Assembly: GCA_902596985.1 (NCBI GenBank)
Contig: CACJWR010000002.1
Location: 1-64,000 of the forward strand
Length of the DNA stretch: 64,000 bases
Direction: 5' to 3'
Source of the DNA: an uncultured Alphaproteobacteria bacterium
GTDB lineage: Bacteria; Pseudomonadota; Alphaproteobacteria; Rhodobacterales; Rhodobacteraceae
The notes below the pieces were generated by a model. The model saw nothing but the letters and a program-made list of their open reading frames with translations. It was not told the DNA's origin and made no database searches. Both the position numbers and the translations under genes were made by a program. This document shows, one piece after another, positions 26,149 through 34,671 of this stretch. Every line of letters begins with the position of its first letter. Within the stretch, counting starts at the first letter, position 1.

Positions 26149-27059
26149 GAAACGCATTTGCCAAAGAAGTAACTGAATTAGCCAAGGATAATACTAAAAT
26201 TGTATTATTGGCAGGCGATATAGGTAACAGGTTATTTGATAGATTTAAAGAGCAAAGTCCACAACGATTTTATAATTGTGGGATTGCAGAGGCAGCAATG
26301 ACAGGAATTGCGGCTGGTATGGCAACTGCTGGCTACACCCCGATAACTTACACTATCACTCCGTTTAACACTCTTAGGTGTCTTGAGCAAATAAAATTGG
26401 ACATTTGCTATCCAAACCTGCCTGTGACAATAGTGGGAACTGGTGCTGGACTTTCTTACGCCGGTTTGGGAGCTACGCATCATTCATTAGATGACATAGG
26501 AGTGATGAGGACATTACCAAACCTACAAATATTGGTACCTGGCGATGCTATTGAAGTATCAGCTTGCCTCCGTGCAGCTGTTGAAAGTGGCAGGCCCACA
26601 TATATTAGGCTTGGAAAGAAAGGTGAACCCATTATTCACGATAAAGATTTCACTTATAAAATTGGGAGAGTAATTCCCATAAAAAGTGGTGCTCGACATT
26701 TAATTATCAGCGTAGGTAATATGCTGGGAGAGAGTATGGTCGCAGTTGAAAAGGCTAAAGATAAATATGGTTTGGATACTGAAATAGTTAGTATGGGATC
26801 GGTGTACCCTTTGGATAAGAAATTTCTAAAAAATGCGTTCAATAAATTTGAACGAATATTAATTGTAGAGGAACATGGTTTTGTTGGGGGTGCTGGATCT
26901 GCTGTACTAGAATATGCATATGAGGAGAAACTTGATACTAAAAAGTTAACCTCAATAGCTTGTGCAAAAAGTTTCTTAAGTGGAGTTGGTAGTCAAGAAA
27001 ATGCACGTCGAAAATTGGGCCTGGATTCAGACAGTATTTTAGCTAAGCTGACTATATAA
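26145..27059 (+). CDS. transketolase, C-terminal (pyrimidine-binding) subunit
   Basis: A 304-residue protein with the Pyr domain (NCGIAEAAMTGIAAGMA, containing the Glu that activates thiamine diphosphate), the TGAGLSYAGLGATHHSLDD segment with active-site His, and the C-terminal domain. It overlaps the N-terminal subunit gene by ATGA, so the two are likely made in equal amounts. Dehydrogenase E1 or DXP-synthase-type subunits are less fitting because the overall pattern is that of split transketolase. The donor and acceptor are unknown. Confidence 0.92.
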   Translation: MRNAFAKEVTELAKDNTKIVLLAGDIGNRLFDRFKEQSPQRFYNCGIAEAAMTGIAAGMATAGYTPITYTITPFNTLRCLEQIKLDICYPNLPVTIVGTGAGLSYAGLGATHHSLDDIGVMRTLPNLQILVPGDAIEVSACLRAAVESGRPTYIRLGKKGEPIIHDKDFTYKIGRVIPIKSGARHLIISVGNMLGESMVAVEKAKDKYGLDTEIVSMGSVYPLDKKFLKNAFNKFERILIVEEHGFVGGAGSAVLEYAYEEKLDTKKLTSIACAKSFLSGVGSQENARRKLGLDSDSILAKLTI

Positions 27060-27060
27060 A

Positions 27061-27666
27061 ATGATAATAGGTATCGACTTTGATAATACAATAATTAATT
27101 ATGACTCTGTTTTCGCCTCAGTGGCACTCGAATATGGTACGATTACTGATCCAGGCCTAAAGAGTAAAAATGATGTTAAAAAATATCTTATAACATCAGA
27201 TAGAGAAGCAGACTGGACAGAATTACAAGGCAAAGTGTACGGTACCCACATAATGAAAGCGACGCCATTTGATGATGTAATTCAGACATTTTCTTGGCTT
27301 CTTGCCCAGGGACATAAATTAAAAATAATAAGTCATAAAACTAAGTACCCTTTTATTGGAGACCGTGTGAAATTACGGGAAGCTGCGATGAGTTGGCTAA
27401 AATCGAATGATATCGTTGGGAAAAGTGGTAATAAAATTCATATTAGCGACATTTATTTTTGTGATACGGTCAATTCAAAGGTTGAACAAATAACCAAACA
27501 AAAATGTGACATTTTTATTGATGATTTAACAAGCGTACTAGACCAAATAAATAGCTCGATATTGAAAATATTATTTGATCCAAATTCGATGTCTTTTGAA
27601 AAAAATAAACAATCCTTCACTGCCTCAAGTTGGAAACAGATTGGATCATATATAAATGCACTCTAA
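27061..27666 (+). CDS. HAD-like phosphatase/hydrolase, function unknown
   Basis: A 201-residue protein starting MIIGIDFDNTIINYD, which has the HAD motif I Asp-x-Asp, then a motif II-like IISHK and a late acidic motif FIDDLTSVLDQI. The cap region (residues about 20-90) is unusual and does not point to a substrate. It starts one base after the transketolase subunit and overlaps the following kinase-like gene. It may dephosphorylate an intermediate of the rare-sugar block. Confidence 0.65.
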   Translation: MIIGIDFDNTIINYDSVFASVALEYGTITDPGLKSKNDVKKYLITSDREADWTELQGKVYGTHIMKATPFDDVIQTFSWLLAQGHKLKIISHKTKYPFIGDRVKLREAAMSWLKSNDIVGKSGNKIHISDIYFCDTVNSKVEQITKQKCDIFIDDLTSVLDQINSSILKILFDPNSMSFEKNKQSFTASSWKQIGSYINAL

Positions 27667-28624
27667 AATGTACTTTGAGGTGCTTCAATCCGCCGGTTTA
27701 ATGCAAAATAGCGATCAAATATTAAAGGTAACTAAGCTATCAGGTGGAAAAAATAGTAGCGTAAAGCTAATTGAATTAAAGTCAAACAAATTTGTTCTTA
27801 AACAATATCCAGCTGAGGTAAAATCTGAGCGATTAGATGTTGAATACAAGTTCTTATCTTGGGTTAACAAAATGGGAATAAATAATGTTCCAAAGGCTAT
27901 TACAAAAAATTTTAAATACAATATTGGAGTATATTCTTACATTGAAGGAACCCAAATTCAAAGGGCAACACCAGCTGGGTTAAATGCATGTGTAAAATTT
28001 ATTAACGAACTGAATGTTTGTAATTTAAAGTCGCCACCTGAAATTGCTCACGCAGCGGATTGCTTCTTTTCCTACAACGAGTTGCTTGCAAGTATTCAAA
28101 AAAGGTTCGAAAGGCTATTTAATTTTGAAAATTCTCAATGTGAGGAATATAGGGCTGCTTTAAGATATTTTTTGCAAATCTTCGAAAAATTAACTAAAAA
28201 AAATAAAGAGTTTTTCAAAGAACTTGATAGATATATTAGAGAAATGAAAGTTATAATTTCGCCATCTGACTTTGGGATGCATAATATGCTTCAAAAGAAA
28301 AATGATTATTTTTTTTTAGATTTCGAATATGCAGGTTATGATAATGCTTTAAAACTAATTTGTGACTTTGCTTGTCAGCCTAGAATCCCTATAGATACCC
28401 AGTACTTCGAAAAATTTGTAACCGAAATAAATGAAAAAATTACAAGACATAATGAAATTTTTAAGATTGTTGGGAAATTTATGCCAATTTTTAGATTAAA
28501 ATGGTCACTAATTATTTTGGGAATTGTAAACAAGAATAGCTTTAAATTAGTGTCTGATGAAGATCTTACGAGAAAACAAATAGAAAAATCGAAAACCTAT
28601 CTGTTTAAAAATATGGGAATGTAA
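27656..28624 (+). CDS. APH-like small-molecule kinase
   Basis: A 322-residue protein of the aminoglycoside phosphotransferase / choline kinase fold. The N-lobe has FVLKQYPAE (ATP Lys) and the catalytic segment is PSDFGMHNMLQ followed by FFLDFEYAGYDN, corresponding to the H/S-D-x-x-x-x-N and D-x-E motifs. It probably phosphorylates a sugar or other small alcohol; antibiotic resistance is unlikely given the setting. It overlaps the HAD gene by 11 bases, and an internal ATG at 27668 is an alternative start. The HAD-kinase pairing next to a split transketolase is notable. Confidence 0.72.
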   Translation: MHSKMYFEVLQSAGLMQNSDQILKVTKLSGGKNSSVKLIELKSNKFVLKQYPAEVKSERLDVEYKFLSWVNKMGINNVPKAITKNFKYNIGVYSYIEGTQIQRATPAGLNACVKFINELNVCNLKSPPEIAHAADCFFSYNELLASIQKRFERLFNFENSQCEEYRAALRYFLQIFEKLTKKNKEFFKELDRYIREMKVIISPSDFGMHNMLQKKNDYFFLDFEYAGYDNALKLICDFACQPRIPIDTQYFEKFVTEINEKITRHNEIFKIVGKFMPIFRLKWSLIILGIVNKNSFKLVSDEDLTRKQIEKSKTYLFKNMGM

Positions 28625-28626
28625 AA

Positions 28627-29295
28627 ATGTATGTTGATTTTATGAGTATGGTCCACAAAACTCAGAAACGTGATTACCTAGGGAGAGTAAATGATCCAGA
28701 GTTCCCTAAGGCCAAAGCAGCAGAGTTAGCGCAAAAGTTTGATTTTGACTACTGGGATGGAGACCGCCGAGTAAACTACGGTGGATATAAATATATTCCA
28801 GGTAGATGGACCCCAATTGCAAAAAAAATGATCGAACATTATAATCTTAAGGATGGGTGTAAAGTTTTGGATGTGGGATGTGGAAAAGGATTTCTTATTT
28901 ACGAATTTAAACTTTTGTTGCCAAAATCGCAGGTTTTCGGACTTGATAGATCTCATTACGCGATTAAAAACGCTAAATCCGAAGTAAGCAAGTCAATCAT
29001 ACACGGTTGTGCATCATCCCTTCCCTTCAGTAGCAATACATTTGACTTAGTCATTTCTATCAATACTCTGCACTGCTTGCAAAACTTTCGACTATATAAT
29101 GCGCTTAAAGAGATTGAACGCGTGTCAAAAGGGAGCAAATATATATGTGTAGAGTCATTCAGAAACGAAGCAGAGAAAGCAAATTTACTATACTGGCAGG
29201 TTACCTGTGAAATGTTCTGTAGCCCAGAGGCATGGGAGTGGTGGTTTACTCATACAGGTTATAACGGCGACCACAGTTTTATATTTTTTGAATAA
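28627..29295 (+). CDS. class I SAM-dependent methyltransferase
   Basis: A 222-residue methyltransferase. Motif I is KVLDVGCGKGFLIYEF (about residue 80), followed by an acidic residue in VFGLDRS, and motif IV-like FDLVISINTLHCLQNF. The N-terminal segment DYWDGDRRVNYGGYKYIPGRW is a distinctive extension before the Rossmann fold and may bind the acceptor. It starts 3 bases after the kinase-like gene. The acceptor is probably an intermediate of the rare sugar. Confidence 0.82.
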   Translation: MYVDFMSMVHKTQKRDYLGRVNDPEFPKAKAAELAQKFDFDYWDGDRRVNYGGYKYIPGRWTPIAKKMIEHYNLKDGCKVLDVGCGKGFLIYEFKLLLPKSQVFGLDRSHYAIKNAKSEVSKSIIHGCASSLPFSSNTFDLVISINTLHCLQNFRLYNALKEIERVSKGSKYICVESFRNEAEKANLLYWQVTCEMFCSPEAWEWWFTHTGYNGDHSFIFFE

Positions 29296-29307
29296 TGATC
29301 TAAATAA

Positions 29308-30357
29308 ATGAGTCAATACGCAAAAGCCGCAATACTTGTACGTCAAAACACGGATTTAGTGATAGACGAAATTAAGTTGCCAGATAAGCTAGGAGTAGGG
29401 CAAGTTATTGTTAAGTTAGATTATAGTGGTATATGCGGTTCCCAGATAGGTGAAATAAAAGGCGTCAAGGGACACGATCCTTACCTTCCACATCTACTAG
29501 GACATGAGGGATCAGGGTCTATAACTGCCATTGGGCCAGGCGTGACAACCGTAAGAATTGGTGACAAAGTTGTTCTGCATTGGCGCAAAGGTAACGGTAT
29601 TGAGGCTAAACCTCCCAAATATGGTTGGGGTAAAAAAATTATAAATGCAGGGTTAGTTACAACATTCAATACACACGCTGTTATATCTGAAAATAGAGTA
29701 ACCACGGTCCCAAGAGACTTGGACTCAAAAGCCGCTGCACTTTTCGGATGTGCTATCACTACTGGCTTTGGCGTTATCGTAAATGATGCGGAACTTAAGA
29801 TTGGTGACAATATCGTAGTTTTAGGCGCTGGTGGAGTTGGCTTGAATGTAATTCAAGGAGCCAAATTAGCTGGAGCAAATAAAATAGTGGCTGTTGATTT
29901 ATTCGATAACAGGTTGGAAATATCCAAGAAATTTGGTGCAAATGTAACTATTAATGCTAAAATTTGTAAAGATTTAAAGTCTTCAATCGTAGCTGCGATG
30001 GCAGATTTAAATATAGATATCATTGTTGATAATACTGGTTCACCAGAAATGATAAAGATAGCTTATGAACTAGTAAAAAGTAATGGGAAGGTAATTTTAG
30101 TAGGAGTTCCTAAAAAAGGAGCTGAAACAAGTATATACACGCTACCCTTACACTTTGGAAAAAAGCTCCATGGCAGTGAAGGAGGGTCTACGAGCCCAGA
30201 GGTGGATATACCCAAATACTCCAGTTTGCTCCAAGCAGGAAAACTTGAATATAACGCATTAATATCATCAGTGAGGCCTTTAGACGACGTCAATGATGCA
30301 ATAAGAGATATGGTTTCTGGGAAAGAGTCTGGCAGGATTTTGCTAAAATTAGATTAG
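29308..30357 (+). CDS. MDR-family (zinc alcohol dehydrogenase-like) oxidoreductase
   Basis: A 349-residue medium-chain dehydrogenase. The catalytic-zinc residues are visible in SGICGSQ and LLGHEGSG, and the NAD-binding loop is VLGAGGVGLNVIQGA followed by VDLFDNR, whose Asp favours NAD over NADP. The four Cys of the structural zinc lobe are absent (the segment reads WRKGNGIEAKPPKYGW). It likely oxidises or reduces a sugar hydroxyl in the surrounding pathway. Confidence 0.85.
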   Translation: MSQYAKAAILVRQNTDLVIDEIKLPDKLGVGQVIVKLDYSGICGSQIGEIKGVKGHDPYLPHLLGHEGSGSITAIGPGVTTVRIGDKVVLHWRKGNGIEAKPPKYGWGKKIINAGLVTTFNTHAVISENRVTTVPRDLDSKAAALFGCAITTGFGVIVNDAELKIGDNIVVLGAGGVGLNVIQGAKLAGANKIVAVDLFDNRLEISKKFGANVTINAKICKDLKSSIVAAMADLNIDIIVDNTGSPEMIKIAYELVKSNGKVILVGVPKKGAETSIYTLPLHFGKKLHGSEGGSTSPEVDIPKYSSLLQAGKLEYNALISSVRPLDDVNDAIRDMVSGKESGRILLKLD

Positions 30358-30371
30358 AAGGGAATATTTTG

Positions 30372-31244
30372 ATGAGTTATAAAATTATTGTTCTTGGTGG
30401 CTCAGGTTACATCGGTCGTAATTTGACTATAAATTTATCTAGATCAGTAAGCAATTCATCCATTACTAGCTTCAATTCAAAGCAATTAAATTTATTAAAT
30501 CAAAACTCTTGCAACAGCTTGGACGATATTATCGATGAAAATACTATTATATTTTTCTGTTCTGGCATAAAAAAGCAAATAGGAGATAACTTGACGACTT
30601 ATCTTCAAAATTTGACTATGCTGACAAATTTTTTGAAACTGAATAAAATTAAACTGTGTAAGAAAATTATTTACTTAAGTTCCGCCGAAGTTTATGGAGA
30701 AAATATTAATAGATTAGACATCCGCGAAAGTCTTGCACTAAAACCTTCCTCTTTTTACGGTCTAGCAAAGAAAAATAGTGAAGAACTTTTAATAATGACT
30801 TTAGTTAAATTAAATTATAAAAATTTTATCATAGCGCGTATGCCTTTAGTATATGGCCCAAATGAAACGCAAAATATATATGGTCCCTCAGGGTTTACAA
30901 AAAACGCTCTTCTTAATCGTGTACAAACTTTGTGGGGCGATGGAACAGAAAAAAGAAACTTTCTTTTTATAGACGACCTAGTGAACGTATTGATACATTT
31001 AATGAATTCAAATTTTTCAGGTACTATCAACATTGCTAACTCAGCAAGCAATTCGTTCAAAGATATAATTAAGGCTCTTAAGGAAAATAAAATAGATCTA
31101 AAAATAGATCAAAAAACCAGAACAAAAGACAAGGTCGATCAAGGCTACGATATATCACTACTTCAAGAGATTTTTCCAGAATACACTCCGCATTCGTTGG
31201 GCCAAGGGGTAAATAAAATACTTCGTTTTCAAGAGGAGTCATAA
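30372..31244 (+). CDS. NAD-dependent epimerase/dehydratase family protein
   Basis: An extended SDR of about 290 residues with GGSGYIGRNLTI for nucleotide binding, SSAEVYGEN as the Ser region, Tyr-x-x-x-Lys as YGLAKK (about residue 132) and RNFLFIDDLV. It starts at the ATG 30372 (GAAGGG upstream) rather than at the TTG one codon earlier. It is the third epimerase of the rare-sugar block. A C4-reductase or epimerase role is possible. Confidence 0.8.
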   Translation: MSYKIIVLGGSGYIGRNLTINLSRSVSNSSITSFNSKQLNLLNQNSCNSLDDIIDENTIIFFCSGIKKQIGDNLTTYLQNLTMLTNFLKLNKIKLCKKIIYLSSAEVYGENINRLDIRESLALKPSSFYGLAKKNSEELLIMTLVKLNYKNFIIARMPLVYGPNETQNIYGPSGFTKNALLNRVQTLWGDGTEKRNFLFIDDLVNVLIHLMNSNFSGTINIANSASNSFKDIIKALKENKIDLKIDQKTRTKDKVDQGYDISLLQEIFPEYTPHSLGQGVNKILRFQEES

Positions 31245-31245
31245 A

Positions 31246-32457
31246 TTGACTTCCCTTCAATTTTCTGGTTGCAAATGTTGCGGTTTCCATCCCCTTAAGA
31301 AACTAATTTCTTTTGAAAATCAACCTATTTCAACACAGTATAGGGTTACACTCGATGAAGAATATAAAACTTATACATTAAGCCTAGCAACGTGTGAGCA
31401 TTGTGGGATTCTCCAGCTGTGTGACTATATCCCCGAAAATAAATTATTAACTCCACCACCTTGGATCAGCTATAATGAACCAGAGGGGCATTTGGATGAC
31501 ACTACTCGAGAATTAGCACCTTACATTGAAGATAAGAAATCTAAAATCAGAGGTTTAAGTTATAAAGATTTAAGCACGATAGAAAGGTTAAATAAAATCG
31601 GTTTTGAGATGGGTGCATTGCTGGATTTTAATTTTGCAGAAAAATTTGATGCCCCATTAAATATTGAGCTGGTACAAAATTTGGTTACTCCCAAGAATTG
31701 TGCTTTATTAAACGCCAGAGAAGAACGAGCAGATGTACTGTTAGTCCGGCACGTTCTAGAGCACACATTTGACACGAAAAATTTTCTAGCAGGCATAAAG
31801 AGTTTAGTAAAACCAAATGGCGTTGTCTTATTTGAAATTCCCGATTGCTCAAAACAAATTGAGAATTTTGACTATACCTGTTTATGGGAAGACCACACTC
31901 TTTATTTAGTGCCCGAAACTTTTAGATGGGTTTTAACAAGGCACGGGTTCACAGTAAAAAAGCTCTTAAACTTTGAATATTCAACGGAAAATGCATTAGT
32001 TGCAATCTGTAAATTAGATGAAGAAAATCCGAGTGTTAATCAAAAATACGAAGCAGTTACAGACCAATACTATTCTGCATTAATAAAAAAGTTTGTTGAT
32101 AACTTCGAAAACATAAAAACAAAAATTCAAGATTTTATTTTAAACAAACGTAAATCTGGTAAAGTCACAATTTTTGGTGCTGGGCATCTATCTGGTACTT
32201 TCATTCATATATTTGAAATTGAAAAACTAATAGACTTTGTAGTTGATGATGACCCAAATAAAGTTGGGAAATATATGCCTGGGAGCAAAATACAAATTAA
32301 GCCATCTTCTGCTCTTGCTAGAGAGAAAATAAAAACTTGTTTGTTGAGCTTAAGCCCGGAAAGTGAACAAAAACTTCTGCGCAACTCTCAAACCTTATTT
32401 CAAAACATTGAGACCATTAAATCAATTTTCCCTAAAAAAGAAAATTCTATATTCTGA
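31246..32457 (+). CDS. sugar C-methyltransferase-like protein (three-domain)
   Basis: A 403-residue protein with the layout of TylC3-like C-methyltransferases: an N-terminal zinc-type domain with CKCCG and CEHCG (about residues 8-55), a middle methyltransferase-like domain with LLVRHVLEHTFDTKNFL (about 165), and a C-terminal domain with FGAGHLSGTFIH (about 308). The usual glycine-rich SAM motif I is not apparent in the middle domain, so activity is uncertain. Such enzymes add a methyl branch to a keto nucleotide sugar. The start is TTG, 1 base after the epimerase stop. Confidence 0.72.
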   Translation: MTSLQFSGCKCCGFHPLKKLISFENQPISTQYRVTLDEEYKTYTLSLATCEHCGILQLCDYIPENKLLTPPPWISYNEPEGHLDDTTRELAPYIEDKKSKIRGLSYKDLSTIERLNKIGFEMGALLDFNFAEKFDAPLNIELVQNLVTPKNCALLNAREERADVLLVRHVLEHTFDTKNFLAGIKSLVKPNGVVLFEIPDCSKQIENFDYTCLWEDHTLYLVPETFRWVLTRHGFTVKKLLNFEYSTENALVAICKLDEENPSVNQKYEAVTDQYYSALIKKFVDNFENIKTKIQDFILNKRKSGKVTIFGAGHLSGTFIHIFEIEKLIDFVVDDDPNKVGKYMPGSKIQIKPSSALAREKIKTCLLSLSPESEQKLLRNSQTLFQNIETIKSIFPKKENSIF

Positions 32458-32466
32458 AGTATGTAG

Positions 32467-32988
32467 ATGAAAATAGAGTCTAAATCTGTTATCCGTTTCA
32501 ACGAGGGGATTTCTTGTGTCAATAAAAAAAACGTGAGTGTAATTAAGGATTTTTCTGTTAAAACAAAATACAGACGAAGTAGGATATGTTTTCATAGTGA
32601 TAATAATGATACCCTTCACGAGATGCATATCTGTGTCAAAGCTGGTTCTTACATTAGGCCTGCAAAGCACCTAAAAAAGATAGAGTCTTTACTGGTTATC
32701 GATGGACTAGCAAAATTGTTCCTATTTTCAGATTGTGGGCACGTACAAGAGATCATAGAGCTAGGGCCATATGGTTCGAATCGGATCCATTATTACCGCT
32801 TGAATGAACCAATATTTCATACTTTGTTTGTGGAAACAAATACATTCATATTCCATGAAGTAGCAGAGGGCCCTTTCATCCCTGAAGAAACAGAATTAGC
32901 TCCATGGTCCCCTTCAGGTGATAGTGAATTAGAAAATGCACACTTTAATGAATTTTTAAAAAATGCGGAATTAGGGGCAAAATTTTGA
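32467..32988 (+). CDS. WbuC-like cupin
   Basis: A 173-residue cupin. It resembles the WbuC family (RSRICFHSDNNDTLHEMHIC, GSYIRPAKHLKKIESLLVIDG, HEVAEGPF, APWSP), whose members are common in O-antigen loci but have no settled role. From memory the motif PHKH is usual where this protein has PAKH, so the first metal-binding His appears to be replaced by Ala. It may therefore bind metal weakly. Confidence 0.7.
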   Translation: MKIESKSVIRFNEGISCVNKKNVSVIKDFSVKTKYRRSRICFHSDNNDTLHEMHICVKAGSYIRPAKHLKKIESLLVIDGLAKLFLFSDCGHVQEIIELGPYGSNRIHYYRLNEPIFHTLFVETNTFIFHEVAEGPFIPEETELAPWSPSGDSELENAHFNEFLKNAELGAKF

Positions 32989-33872
32989 AATATATGAAAA
33001 AGAAGGTTGTAGTTGTCATAGGAGCGAGTGGCTTTGTAGGAAGACATGTCGTAGAAGCATTGGATAGTGAATACCAGGTTATCAAAACCTCCCGCGAAAT
33101 GCGTAAAGGATTTATAAAATTTGATGTGCTAAAAGATAGTTTTTCAAGAATGTTTTTTGCTTTAAGCATTAATCCTGAAGACGTTGTTATCGTGCTGTGC
33201 AATAAATTTGGTCCTATGGAAAAGTATCCGCTTGATGAAAAGTTTGCCAAATTATGTGAAGTATCAACAGTTCAAAAAATAGTTGAGGAATGCAAAGAAA
33301 TAGGGATTAATGTTGTGTATTTGTCAACAAGTTATGTATTTTCAGGAGATCAACTGGGATATAAAGAAAGCTCTCCCACGAGTCCTATCAGTTTGTATGG
33401 ACATCTCAAGTTAGAAGCAGAACGGCTTGTGTTGGATGCAGATAGACATAACCTAATTTTGAGGCTTGATAAAGTAATTGGGGCAAGGCGTGGAGAAAAG
33501 CACTTATTTACAGAATGGTATGAAACTGCACTTTCTGGCAATGAAATTAAATGTATAAAAGATCAAAATTTTAGCCCCACATTTGTGAGCGACATAGCAT
33601 TAGCCGTTAAACTATCTATTCAACACCGATTGTATGGATTATACCACTGTGTAAATACAGAAGTCTGGCAGAGAGTGGAACTTGCACGTTACTTTGTTGA
33701 ATTCATGGGTCTATCTTCCAAAATATCGGAATATTCGTTAGAGGATTTGGGTCTCAATGAACCACGCCCTATGTCTTCAGGTCTTAACAGCGAAAAACTA
33801 ATTAAAGCAACGAAATTAAATTTTACCAAAATAATTGATGTAATTGAAGATTTTAAATACCAAAATAAATAA
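32985..33872 (+). CDS. RmlD-like NAD(P)-dependent sugar reductase (SDR)
   Basis: A 295-residue extended SDR. It has VIGASGFVGRHVV for nucleotide binding, YLSTSYVFSGD as in RmlD proteins, Tyr-x-x-x-Lys as YGHLKLEAE and PTFVSDIA. Such enzymes reduce a 4-keto nucleotide sugar to finish a deoxysugar. The TTG start (with AGGGG seven bases upstream) overlaps the stop of the cupin gene; an ATG three codons later is an alternative. It is probably the last step of the rare-sugar block. Confidence 0.8.
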   Translation: MKYMKKKVVVVIGASGFVGRHVVEALDSEYQVIKTSREMRKGFIKFDVLKDSFSRMFFALSINPEDVVIVLCNKFGPMEKYPLDEKFAKLCEVSTVQKIVEECKEIGINVVYLSTSYVFSGDQLGYKESSPTSPISLYGHLKLEAERLVLDADRHNLILRLDKVIGARRGEKHLFTEWYETALSGNEIKCIKDQNFSPTFVSDIALAVKLSIQHRLYGLYHCVNTEVWQRVELARYFVEFMGLSSKISEYSLEDLGLNEPRPMSSGLNSEKLIKATKLNFTKIIDVIEDFKYQNK

Positions 33873-33896
33873 CTTTAAGAAGTATAAAAAATTAAA

Positions 33897-34655
33897 ATGT
33901 TTAGCAATTTAAAAGGCAAATTATCTTTGTATAAAAGGCATCGGTTCTACCAGCGTTTAAAGAAAAAAACAATTAATTATCTATCTTATTCTACAAATGA
34001 GGATGTTATAAAAACACTTTCGCACTCTGTATCATATGTTTACGGTATGGATGTCGAGGGCGATATTGCCGAATTCGGCACAATGACTGCAAGAACGGCC
34101 GTAGTTATCGCTAGTGCTGTTGCTTATCACAATTCAATAGCGCTCAATAGTGGTAATAGGCTCAAAAAAGTGCATTATTTCGATAGCTTCGAGGGTCTTC
34201 CTGAAGCGCGTTTTAAAACTGACAAAAAATCTCCTCATGTGTTATCTGGTGTTTGGGGAAAAGGAACATGTAAGGGATTGAATGAAGTTGAGTTTTGCCA
34301 TGAAATTTCTAAATTTTTATCAAATAATTTTTTTAGCATATACAAAGGCTGGTTTAAAGATACGGTTAATACTATTCCCGATAAACAAAAATTTAGCTTG
34401 ATACACATCGATGGAGACCTTTACGAATCTGCAATTGATGTACTTGAAAATATGTTTAAAAACCAACGAATTTCAAAAGGTTGTATTATACTATTTGATG
34501 ATTGGAATTGTAATTATGCAAATCCTAAATTTGGAGAGCGAAAAGCTTTTGCAGAGGTCTGTGAAAAGTATAACATTTACTTTAGTGATGGTGGTTCTTA
34601 TGGCGTTGCCTGTCACCGATTTATAATCCACTCGTATGATAGTCTTGATAAATGA
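33897..34655 (+). CDS. TylF-family (macrocin O-methyltransferase-like) methyltransferase
   Basis: A 252-residue enzyme with the family features GDIAEFGTMTARTA (SAM site), KVHYFDSFEGLPEA and the metal-binding HIDGDLYESA followed by ILFDDWNC. TylF-type enzymes O-methylate a sugar hydroxyl in a metal-dependent way. In a polysaccharide locus it probably methylates a sugar of the repeat or its cap. The neighbouring genes are glycosyltransferase-like. Confidence 0.88.
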   Translation: MFSNLKGKLSLYKRHRFYQRLKKKTINYLSYSTNEDVIKTLSHSVSYVYGMDVEGDIAEFGTMTARTAVVIASAVAYHNSIALNSGNRLKKVHYFDSFEGLPEARFKTDKKSPHVLSGVWGKGTCKGLNEVEFCHEISKFLSNNFFSIYKGWFKDTVNTIPDKQKFSLIHIDGDLYESAIDVLENMFKNQRISKGCIILFDDWNCNYANPKFGERKAFAEVCEKYNIYFSDGGSYGVACHRFIIHSYDSLDK

Positions 34656-34671
34656 CTAACTAGTAAAAATA

